Below, piece by piece: positions 13,270 to 23,225 of a stretch of DNA of 64,000 bases (positions within the stretch are counted from its first letter, which is position 1; the number at the start of each line of letters is the position of its first letter). This DNA comes from Himantopus leucocephalus (Eukaryota; Chordata; Aves; Charadriiformes; Recurvirostridae). The stretch covers positions 3,831,720 to 3,895,719 of the forward strand of contig RSEF01000012.1 in assembly GCA_003993805.1 (NCBI GenBank), in the 5' to 3' direction. The translations under genes and the position numbers were made by a program. The notes beneath the pieces were generated by a model that searched no databases, had not been told where the DNA came from, and was given only the letters and a program-made list of their open reading frames with translations.

Positions 13270-13850
13270 GCTTTAGGCAACACATTGCCAGTGGGTCGAG
13301 GGAGGTGATCCTTCCCCTTGGCTCAGCGCTGGTGAAGCCACACCTGGCGTGCTGGGTCAAATTCTGGGCTCCCCAGTAAAAGATAGATGTGGACATACCA
13401 GACAGTGTCCAGTGAAGGGCCACTAAGATCATTAAAGAACTGGAGCATCTCTCCTGTGCGGAGAGGCTGAGAGAGCTGGGACTGTTCAGACTGGAGAAGG
13501 CTCAGGGAGATCTTACCAACATATATAAATAGGTGAAAGGAGGGTGCAAAGAGAATGGAGCCAGGTTCTTTTCAGTCATATCCAGTGACAGGACAAGGGG
13601 CAATGGGCACAAATTGAAACACAGGAGGTTTGCACTGAACATCAAGAAACACTTTTTTACTGTGAGGGTGACCAAGCGCTGACATAGGTTGCCCACTGAG
13701 GTTGTGGAGTCTTCATCCTTGGAGATAGTTAAAAGCCATCTGGACACAGTCCTGGAAAATCAGCTCTGAGTGACCCTGCTGAAGCAGGGGGTGTGGACAA
13801 GATGACCTCCACAGTTCCCTTCCCACCTCAATCAGTCTGTAATTCTGAAC
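13270..13850 (+). mobile_element. CR1 LINE fragment, 3' end, sense on plus
   Basis: This matches the 3' part of the avian CR1 consensus along its length. Recognisable segments include GTGAAGCCACACCTGG, GGAGCATCTCTCCTGTG, GAGAGAGCTGGGACTGTTC, AGGACAAGGGGCAATGGGC and TTTTTTACTGTGAGGGTGAC. It closes with a degenerate TCTGTAATTCTGA resembling the CR1 terminal ATTCTGTG octamer. The copy is 5'-truncated, as is usual for CR1, and carries no reverse transcriptase frame. Divergence looks modest, so it is a fairly young copy. Confidence 0.93.
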
Positions 13851-16800
13851 TGGAGACCTCCATACAAGATACCTGCACTCTTCAGGGATGAGACCAGTAA
13901 AAACGGTGAGACTTGAACAAGCTACTTCCCATTGAGCTGCATGAGCCCGGACTGGCATCGACTCAATGAGTTTTAGGTAGACCATGGACTTAGCTGATGG
14001 TGCAGCTGCATTGGTTCCAGTTCAATCACAAAGGCACCTCCAGGCCAAAATTCTCTGCAGGCTAAGGTAAACCATGCCTCAGTTTCATCTCTGCCTTTCT
14101 GCCCTAGGAATCTAAACAACTAACTCAGGCACTGATACCTAAGCAAAATGGAGAGAATTCCACCCATTTTGGTGACTGCTGGAAAAAATCTACACAGGGT
14201 GCAGACCACGGCTCAGAATTGCTGGGTTTTGTTGCAGTCTCAATAGGCAAAGCCAGAAAAGGGTAAGGACTAAAATGCAGTCCAGAGGAAAGAGAGAGGA
14301 GCAATGGTGGACAAACGTGTCACAGGTTGTCACAAGTATTTGGTGACACTTGAGTGCAAAACAGCCTGAGCATAAGGGACCAATTGAGCAGAAAGCATGT
14401 AAACTGCTAAAGCACATTTTCTGCTGAAAGTTGGCAGCTTTTCTGACCAGGCTATTTTTTTAGAAACCGCTGCTCTCATCTGTGAGGTCAGAAATTGAGT
14501 TGAGGTGACTCTCCAAATAACAAAATGATAATTTGGCTCAACGTTGCATGTTTTGTCTTGGCTTTTGCAGGTAAATCAATTTCCTAAGATTTCAGAAGTT
14601 TATGAGGCAGTTCTGAGATTTAACTGGTCCTTGCTGCCATTTAGGGATCAGTCTAGCCACGCCTGAGCGAGTCTTACAGAGTCCCTCTGAAGTTTTGAGA
14701 AAGCAGGAGGGTCTTCAGCCCTAAGATATGGCCTTACTAAGCATATTGAAAGGATAGATGTACACAGTAGTAGCAGTTAACTTGGAGCCATCCACACGTG
14801 ACATCCAGTTTGCTCCCCCTTGTCCCAAGCACATCCCCGATGCTTTTCTCGGTTTACTCCAGTACCAGTAAAGGTCCTATTTTTGTGAAGAAATGCAACG
14901 CTGTGCCAAGGCTGGGGAGAGCCAGTGACACACATCCCACAGGGACTTGTGCCAAAACTCAGAAGCCTAAAAGCAAGCCTTTTTCCCATTTAACTATGAA
15001 ACCTTTGCTTCTCCCATATGAGAGGGGAAGTCTTATGCCTCCGCAGNAATCCTCTCTGCTTTGAAGTCTTAGCACTTTTGCCAAAAAAAAAAAAAAAAAA
15101 AGAAGAGGAGAACATAAAAGGAATAAAAGGATTGCATTAAGTCCAGGCATTTTTCGCAGACAGATATGACACTTTACTGACTTACTGAAGCTAAAATATT
15201 CTTTAAAAAAACTCAGCATGAAATGGAGAGATTAAGTGCCAGGTTTAAGGCTTGATTTTTCTCAGGGAGGTTTTTGTGCAACTCTGCATCAGTCTGACAT
15301 GAGTTGTCTAGAACAAAGGATCCTGTTGGTCTGAGTGATCAATTTCAAACTCTTCTCAAACTGAAGAGTCTAGCAAGGCTCTTCGTACAATTCCCACATT
15401 TCAATATGAATAATTTTAGAGGAAAACTTCCAGAAATTGCCATTCTGAGTGGCAAAAACTGAATTCACAAATATTTCAGTGTGTTTGGGACAGTTTTCTG
15501 GCAAATTTGAATGTTATTTTCCTGGAATAAGTGATCAAGTGAGCTGATGTCAGTCAGTCACTGCTGTACAAGACACACAGATTTACCATTAATTCAGACC
15601 AGCTCAGAATCATTAGCACTAAGCTGATGCTGGTGCATTGACTGAGGTGGAGGAAAGGCTGCTGATTACCTTGGGGAAAGAGGAACAGGATTTGGAGGAC
15701 TGACTGGGACTGAAAAGAGATTCCATTTCATATAGCATTTGGTATCACCTCATTTAGCCTTAGCCAAGTAACAATCCATCTTTCTTGGGCACGAAGCAAC
15801 ACACCAAAATCAGAACCACAACAAAGACAGTGTGTGCTCCTAAATCATCAGTTCAGGGTCTCACTACAATTTAAAATGAAGTAATCTGACATAGGGATTA
15901 TCCTCACGGCTGGAGAAATAAAGCACAATATCCTGGGCAGGAAGACAGGCTGCCTTGACTTTCAATCTTTGTCACCCAACTGCTGTCAGAAGACAAGTGT
16001 GGTGGAAACCAGTCCACAAACATGTAACACGGCCACCACTTTTTCTTACTTGCCTTTTTCCAACGGCTAACGAATGAATGCCTATGACTCCCAAGAACTG
16101 GGTCTGAGCCATATTTCTGAAGGCAGAAAGACAGCATAAAGACAGCTCCAGTATGAAGCAGAAAAAGACCTTTGTGGCAAGTTGAATTTAGCAACGTCAC
16201 CAGGAGCTTCTGACTCAGAGCCCCATTCTGCCCAGCTGCACGCTCAAACCACCATCACCCCCCACATACCTGCCAAACCAGCACGATTCAGCCCACTTGG
16301 AGCCCTGCCATGAGCAGCTGGACAGAAGACAACTGATGCAGCCGTAAAGCAACACCTAATGAAGAAATTCTTTTTATTTCAGGGTTGTAATTAAGCCATG
16401 CTTTGTCACACTGCAACTGGCTGAGGCACGAAGGCTACTGACGAGTTGTACCAGGAGAAACGGCAGATGGGATCAGGTTGTTATTCCACTTCAGACCAGT
16501 CCACGTTGGCTTGAGTCAACCTCAGACCAGTTTAACCTAGCTTTTTCCTTGCCTGTTTTTGCTGCCTGGCAGGTATCCCAGATAAAAGGGCTGCTCGCAT
16601 TGCTCGGACACAGACGAGGGTGCTCTGTCTCTAGCCATTAGCAGGAAGGTGTCACACATGCTGCAGTTTTCCAGGGGCTCTTGGTGCAACAGAGCGGGGC
16701 ATTGCTACAGCAACAAAAAGTGCAAGACCCCACTGCCAAACATTCCACCTCCAAACAGCTTGTCAGGCCTGCTGCTCCACTGTCCTCGCAGACTAGTTAT

Positions 16801-19800
16801 TGTGGTTTTCATTGTACAGGGACACAAAACACCCCATGCTTGCAGTTAAAGCAAAAAGATTTAAGCGCTTCTCAGGTTAGTGTCCACCTCCTGCAAGTCA
16901 GGCTTAACATATTCCTTCGGTAGGCCACCCAGACAGCTTAACCAGCTCCTAGGTGGGCATCTCTGCTTGCTGAGTAGTTCAATGGTGAGCTGATAGCTCC
17001 CTCCTCTGTCAGAAAGCACTAAAAGCAGCCTAAAAATCTGTCCTAGTGTCACTTGGAGCAGGGGACTTGAATAACGGAGGATATTCTGCATTGTCTCTCA
17101 TTTTTCACATGTAGGTAGGGGGACTCTCCAGGACAGTTTTCTGGTGGTACAGGACGCCCCAGCCAAATGCACCGGGTGCTACTAAAGCTTCAGTTCTCAT
17201 CCTGCCCTGCTGCAGCTGATTTGGGCGAGCCTTACAGCCAGCAGCAGGGCATGGCCAGGACTTCCTTCCCCTTCCAGCTGTATAAGCACATGCCTGGTGT
17301 CCTGCTCTGGTCCTTCTGTAATTTGGCTCCTCCAGAATGCAGCAGCAGGCGGCAGGAAGGGAGCAGAGCAGAGGCACTGTCTGCTCAGGAAAGACTGGAG
17401 GTTCTTGTTGGTCACCAGCAGGTCTGTCGTTGCTGCTCAGCTACAGCGTTTCACTCTGAGGGGGTATCTGTCAGTCCTTCCCTTCTGCATGTAAGAAAAA
17501 CAGTGGACTTACTCAGCATTTAATGACAGGTTGAAATCACATATGAAAATTTAGTCCCGGTAGGACGTTTTCCCCAATGTGTTCCCCCTGCTGACAAGCC
17601 AGCCTGGGATATAAGTGAAGTGTTGTGTGTGCTGTACATTTGTGCCTCATGCAGAGTTTGTATCTGGAATGGGGCAAATAGTTCAAGGGCTTTTTTGCTG
17701 GTTCTTGAAACAAAACCAGAATTGGGGGAGGCAACTGACAGAAAAACAGATTTTTGAAATACTAGTAAAAGGGTGGGGAAATTTAATTATTTCAGGACCA
17801 GTTGCATCAATGTATTCTGTTCAGTTTACCCGCTAAAACTGAGATGGGAAACTGGTTTTATTTCACTTTCTCACAGTATAATTCACTAGAGCTCTTCCAA
17901 ATACTTCTAAATTCAGAAAATAGGAAGAGAACAATCTGATAATCTTAAACTGCACAAAAAAAGTTGATATTAAATATCTTACTGTACAATTGAAATCTTC
18001 TATTCCCTTTCTAGTCTATATTCTAATGTTTTGCAAAGCATTGCAATTTCTATATAGTAGAGTTATTGCTGGATCTTACTAAACAACTCCAAATTTTGTC
18101 TGTTCTGCTCCATTTAAAAACTCAAAGTTCTGGATAAATTTGGTCTTTGAGCATAAACTGAACTTCACCGGTCTTGCTTGCCGCCTGCTAGTCAAGCTGT
18201 AGATTTTTCTGATAGGGTTTTTAATTCAATTAAGTCTGTCTGCACACACCACACAGTAAACTTACTCACTTTCATTGCATTTTCTCGCCATAGCAGCTAC
18301 TATGCACTTAAAGCCAGCAGAAAGCCACATACAAGCTTAAAGTGAAGGTGCTACATTGGTGTGAAAGAAGCTAAATAATCATGAATTGAAATTCAAAGTA
18401 GCTTTCAACCGAGATACTTTTCCGCACAATTCTTTTAACTTCTAAGTGACTTGCAACAAAAAGAAAATGATAGTGAAATACAGGAAAGATTTTCAGAACT
18501 GCATGAGGAGCTGCTTGTGCCCTATTTGTGAGAGAGAGGAAGGTGGGTCACACTAGGATTAAGGGATGAGCTTGTGAAAGTCACTGCTGTCTGGAGCTGT
18601 CATGCCCAAGAGCCAGCCAGGCTCTCTAAGAGGTACAGGCTTCTGGATATACATTCCCGAGTAAGGATGAGAGAGACACTTTCGGTTCAGGTAATAAATC
18701 ACCTTCACATGAGGAGACCAGGAGGATCCCGTGCTTGGACAGGGAATACAGAACACAAAGATTTCTGGTCGCTTTGCTGTAGGATTTTAAGGAGTGCTTG
18801 CTGCACCTGGGGAGGCAGAGGATAAGCTTCAATACCCAAGCTGTTCTTTGGAAGGCCGACGTTCCTCTGAACCTCGATGGTTTCTGTACCAGGGTTTCTC
18901 TCAGTGGGAATAGAGAGATGCTTTCTCCTCTAGCAGTCCTGCAACAGACCTCGCTGCTCCCTGGGCCAGTGAAGCCTGACCAATGCCATCTAGGAGGTGC
19001 CTATGTCACAAGCAAGCCTGTGACAGTGTCACACACTTCAACGGCACTCAGCTGGGGCTTGTAGGCTTAATTTCTCCAACCATGGCTAAGAGCCTGTATT
19101 TGACTAGAGGCCAGCAACTTTTTGGAGCTTCTGCTCCCCCTCTGCAAATCAGAGGCTTTGGATTTCCCTCTCCCTGAGGAAGGGCAGTTCCCTGTTCTGT
19201 GAAAATCCCCTGTCCAGAGCACTGGAGGTCTCTGCCTCATTAGGGCTATCGTGACAGCAACACTGATAAACATGGATCCATCTGCAAGCAGATGCCGGTG
19301 GAGAGACACAAGTGAGTTAATTGCTACAGCAACAGGGAAGGAGGATGCTAAAGGACTGGCTTTCAAGGTGGCCACTTCCTTTAGGACTTCAGACAGGCAA
19401 TTTGGCCTTCAGGCTTCTTTACCTGTAAGACAGGTCAAAAACTGACTTCATCAACGCCTGCACTTGGCCTAAATGCGGTGTAGGCTGGGGAGAGAGGAAG
19501 AATGATGTCCTAAATGGAAGAAATAGATCTCCTTTTGGTTTGGACTCTGCTGCTCTTACTTTTTTTTTTTTTATGCTGGCACCATTGGGAGAGTTCCCAT
19601 TTGCTTAATTAGGCCACATATGAGGAACCTGGGAAGACACTTAACATGTCTGGAGTGGGTTTGACCTGCTAATTTTGATCTTTTATGAATCTGAGCAGCC
19701 TGGCTTCAGATAGAAGTTCTTGACTTAAAGAGGAGCTGGATATCCAAATCAGCCTGGAAAGGTAAGCTGTTGGGGATTTTTGTTTGGTTGGTTTTTTTAA

Positions 19801-21985
19801 AACAACACACACATCACCACCATACAAATACATTTTTACTGGGGTAGACAGATGCTTCAACACAGCTTAACTTATAGTTCTAAAGCAAAGACAATATTGA
19901 CATGCCATGGTATTATATTGGTAAGCAGGCCTGGAAACTGGGAATGGTGTCTAGAAAAACTTACAAAAGTAAATTGTGATGCTAACAGAAATTGTGAACT
20001 AACAGAAAACATTTAAGGTGGGTAAGTTACGGAAGTACTTTTGCTAAATAGTCATGCTGTGGTGTTAGAAGTAAGCTCTCCTGGCACAGAAACATTTACT
20101 CTTCAATCAAGTTTATAGCTTGACTAAAAATATAACCCATGTTACATTCCCTAAGAAAATCTTCTCAGCTACCACTTCCTATTATTTCTTCTCAGTTTTT
20201 GTTGTTGATTTTTTTCTGATAGCTGTAAACACACTTGAGAGACTGCCTGACACAAGTGGAATTGATTCCAAAAGGTATCTCTGCAATAAAAGTATCTGCA
20301 AAAGATATTCTGAGATGTTTCAGCTGTTCCTGGCTATCAGGTAAGAAACCTTTTTTCCCTGTATGGACTCTTACCCTGGCAAAAAAATAAATTGGGGGGG
20401 AGGCGGGGAGGTACATTTATGACCAAACTGTTTCAGAATACACTGCTTTAACTCATAAACCAAGTATCCACATATCATGTGAGAAGAGTTGCACTTCTCT
20501 ACTGCCTTCCATCCTTGAAGCTGACACCTAGCAGGGTCCTGGACATAACATGAAAGTCAGGATGAAGACTTTGTTTTGACCCATGACACACATGAGAGAC
20601 AAAGATAATAGAATGTGGCAAGTTAGCACTATAGACACCTTCAAAAGTGTTGTTTACAGAGAGAGTTAGAGTGAGGATCCTCATAGCTCGTAGTAGAGCT
20701 TGTTGGCTACGATCTTCATTAAAATCAAAGCTCTCAGTTAAAAGCTATCTATGTACCAAATTGGAAAAAGCAGCTCCTGAAGCACGTTAATATGATGCCC
20801 ACTTGAACAGAGCTGACCTGCAAGAACAGGACCTGGGGCCACAGACCCATCCAAATCTGAAGAGCTCTCTGCCTTGGGCAAGGAGATACTGCTCTAGGAA
20901 AAGCAGCATACACATACTGTGATCAAAACACCTGACAGTGTTTTGTAAACCAAGGCCCAACTTCCCAATGGATCATAAAAAAGTAGCAGGCCACAAGGAT
21001 CTCTTATCAGACAGTAAGAATAATAATGAAGAAAAAGATTATCAAAAGAACCTATGACCTAGGAATAACTGATTTGTGGTTAGAGCCCCACCACACTGGT
21101 GTCCAAACCACATACGTAATTTCACTACTGACTTCAAACAAATTGATTTCTGTCTCAGCGTTCCCATAATGTCAGAGGTGAGGTGCACCCATCACCCCAC
21201 AGGACAAAGTATTATGGGACCTTATGACTGTGCACGCTGTCAACTGTGCATCGAGAATCAGTACCAAGCTGTACACATTAAAAACATTTATCAGTTTGTA
21301 TCAAGTGCTTGCTTGATTAAAAAAGTCAGCTTCCTTGAAAGGTGCCACAGAATGAGCTAGTCCCAGAGACATGCTTACTGACAGGGGTTAAGCAGCTCCT
21401 TCCTCCACAGACACCAGAGAGTAGTCCATAAAAAGGTCAGTCTAAAGTTAGCTGGCAACGCAAATGCTGTCAAATGAGGAGGGAATGGGGATGGGAAGAG
21501 GCACCTATTAACAGGATCGCATACCAGGATTGGCACAGCACCCAGTTTCCCTCAAGGGAACCTGGATTAAATAGGCTATCCCCAAATGCCAGCTAAAGGC
21601 TACCATGCCTGTTGCACAAGGGAACTTTGAGAGATATACAGAGGCTGACTGTCATCAATCTCCTCCATACGTGAAGTGTTGCCTGAGTGCCCCTAAGGCT
21701 GGCTCCACCTGTTCAACCTCCTCAGGTGGGCAAGGATGGAAACAAGGCAACAGATGACACAGTACCCTTCCTCCAGGACACAAAGGAGGCACCGCATCAA
21801 CCACGGGGGCTCTGCATCCTGAGATGGGGGCAATCCTTGCCATCAGGAACACCAGAGACATGCACAGAAGATCCTCGCAGTGAGACTTGGCACAGAGTCT
21901 GACCCTTCTAGCTCTCTCCTGCACTGCCTGCCAGCTCCTCGGGTCCCTCCACCTCTGCTCAGTTTCTGTCAACAGCAGAGCTTAC

Positions 21986-22355
21986 CTGCTCGACTGGAAG
22001 AAACGGGGAACCAACTCCCAGCCCCAACAGGCTCATCTGAAAGGCCTGTAGGCAAATAGAGCGCCCTGATACCACAACCCCCCACCACCACAGCCGCCTT
22101 AGCCCGCCCGGCCTAGTGAGACCCGAGTGCCCTGGGGCCGGCTGGGCACCCGTGCCCAGCAGCAAGGTTCCCAACACCGGCGGCTCCCTCACAGGGAGAG
22201 CCCCGAAGCTCACCCGGCTCAAAGACAAGCAGAGGAAGCGCACACACCTTCCCACACGCCCCCCTCCATCAGAGGAGGGGGTCGGGGGCAGCCCCCGGCG
22301 CGGCGGGCCCTCACCGGCGGCGGGGCGGACCCTCACTGCGCAGGCGCAACAGCCC
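21986..22355 (-). ncRNA. Possible first exon of a transcript divergent from RHOA
   Basis: On the minus strand a TATA box (TATAAAAG, about 22391-22384) lies inside the CpG island, so initiation would fall near 22355. A strong donor follows (GAGCAG|GTAAGC, GT at 21985-21984). Alternatively a 60-nt internal exon could run 22045-21986, since a plausible acceptor (CTATTTGCCTACAG) ends at 22046. An ATG at 22036 opens 17 codons (MSLLGLGVGSPFLPVEQ) to the donor in phase 0; I do not recognise it. In mammals TCTA starts head-to-head with RHOA at this place, but this sequence does not resemble TCTA. It may be a lncRNA, a 5'UTR exon or an unrecognised coding exon. The boundaries are inferred. Confidence 0.35.
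22337..22348 (+). promoter_or_regulatory. RHOA: NRF1 binding motif
   Basis: TGCGCAGGCGCA is a full match to the palindromic NRF1 consensus YGCGCANGCGCR. It lies between the minus-strand TATA box and the minus-strand donor, inside the shared CpG island. Confidence 0.7.
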
Positions 22356-22383
22356 AACCCGCGCGGCGTAAATAGCACCAGGG

Positions 22384-22391
22384 CTTTTATA
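22384..22391 (-). promoter_or_regulatory. TATA box on the minus strand of the RHOA CpG island
   Basis: The minus strand reads CTATAAAAGCC, a consensus TATA box in an otherwise TATA-less GC-rich island. Its orientation points away from RHOA toward 22355 and below. Confidence 0.5.
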
Positions 22392-22457
22392 GCGCCCCTT
22401 CCCGGCAGCCCCCGCGCCCGGCCGCGCCGATTGGCCGTAGGGCGGGGCGGGGGCGGC

Positions 22458-22509
22458 TGCGTGCGCGCGCGCGCGCTCGCTCGGGGGCGCGTGTGCGTGC
22501 GTGCGCGCG
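22458..22509. repeat. RHOA: Two alternating purine-pyrimidine (Z-DNA-prone) tracts
   Basis: Strict alternation of CG/TG dinucleotides runs 22458-22476 and again 22487-22509, separated by a 10-base interruption. (CG)n and (TG)n alternation favours the Z form under negative supercoiling, as occurs upstream of active promoters. The position is just upstream of the inferred RHOA first exon. Confidence 0.8.
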
Positions 22510-22559
22510 GGCGGAGCCGGGCCGGGCGGGGCCGGTCTGAGGGAAGCGCAGCGCCGCGT

Positions 22560-22675
22560 CGCGCCGGGCCGGTGAGCGCGCACGCCCCCGCCCCGCCCGT
22601 TTCCGTTCGCCGCTGCTCGAGCTCGGGCCTGTGGGAGCAGGAAGCGGCGGGAGCGAGACCCAGCGCAGGCCGCAG
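22560..22675 (+). other. RHOA: RHOA noncoding exon 1 (5'UTR), approximate start
   Basis: The RHOA coding exon at 41317 is preceded by an acceptor only two bases upstream of the ATG, so an upstream noncoding exon must exist. In the CpG island the best plus-strand donors are CCGCAG|GTACCG (GT at 22676-22677) and an earlier GGCCG|GTGAGC (GT at 22572-22573). I take the downstream one as the main exon end, but both could be used. The start is not defined by the sequence and is given only as an approximate position. Confidence 0.5.
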
Positions 22676-23146
22676 GTACCGGGGAGAGGGGGGACGGGAC
22701 TCTTCGTCGCCCGGGGAGGGGGTCGGCTCGCCGGCTTTACCAACCCCCTCACGCCCCACCACCCCCCCCACGCCGCCTCCCTTCGCGCCGCCGCCGCCGG
22801 GTGGGGCCCGCCCGCCCCCGCCGGGAGCCCGCGGCCTGCGGGCGGGGGCGGACGGGCCCGGTCGAGCCTCTCGCCGCCGTGCCCGGGCGGTATCGCGCGC
22901 ACAAAAGGGGAGGGCGTGTGCGGCGGCCCGGCCGACCCCTCCGAGAGCCCCCAAGTTTCCGGGGCCGGTAACGGGGCCTTTTCCGGGCGGCGGGAGCGGG
23001 GGAGGGGAGAGGCGGGCGGCCTCGGGCGCGGCCCCGGGGGCTCCCCCCGCTGGAGCCGCCCGCGCCTCGCCCGGCCCTCGGCGCCTGGGCCGCGGCGGGG
23101 ACCCCGCTCCCGCCAGCTCCGCCGTGGGCGGCGCGGAGGCGGCGCT

Positions 23147-23225
23147 NNNNNNNNNNNNNNNNNNNNNNNNNNNNNNNNNNNNNNNNNNNNNNNNNNNNNN
23201 NNNNNNNNNNNNNNNNNNNNNNNNN
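23147..23225. other. Assembly gap (79 N) in the RHOA CpG island
   Basis: Seventy-nine N characters are followed immediately by a run of 20 G (23226-23245). The gap sits in extremely GC-rich sequence. It interrupts the downstream part of the CpG island, so regulatory content is missing. Confidence 0.98.

Larger units (their letters stand above)
8741..21985. other. Intergenic region without a recognised gene
   Basis: About 13 kb between the TEX264 CpG island and the RHOA CpG island. Both strands were checked for recognisable coding exons, including TCTA, AMT and NICN1, which sit beside RHOA in mammals; none was recognised. The left part (8.7-9.9 kb) is GC-moderate, and 10.6-12.3 kb is AT-rich and apparently unique. 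One clear CR1 copy lies at 13.27-13.85 kb. Short homopolymers occur at about 11458-11478 (T), 15081-15099 (A) and 19559-19572 (T). Single N characters are at 8740 and 15047. Confidence 0.6.

Noticed and set aside
8741..21985. TCTA, AMT or NICN1, the expected mammalian neighbours of RHOA
   Set aside because: I looked for their characteristic segments on both strands and recognised none. Absence by eye is not proof, so it is reported as a synteny question rather than a gene loss.
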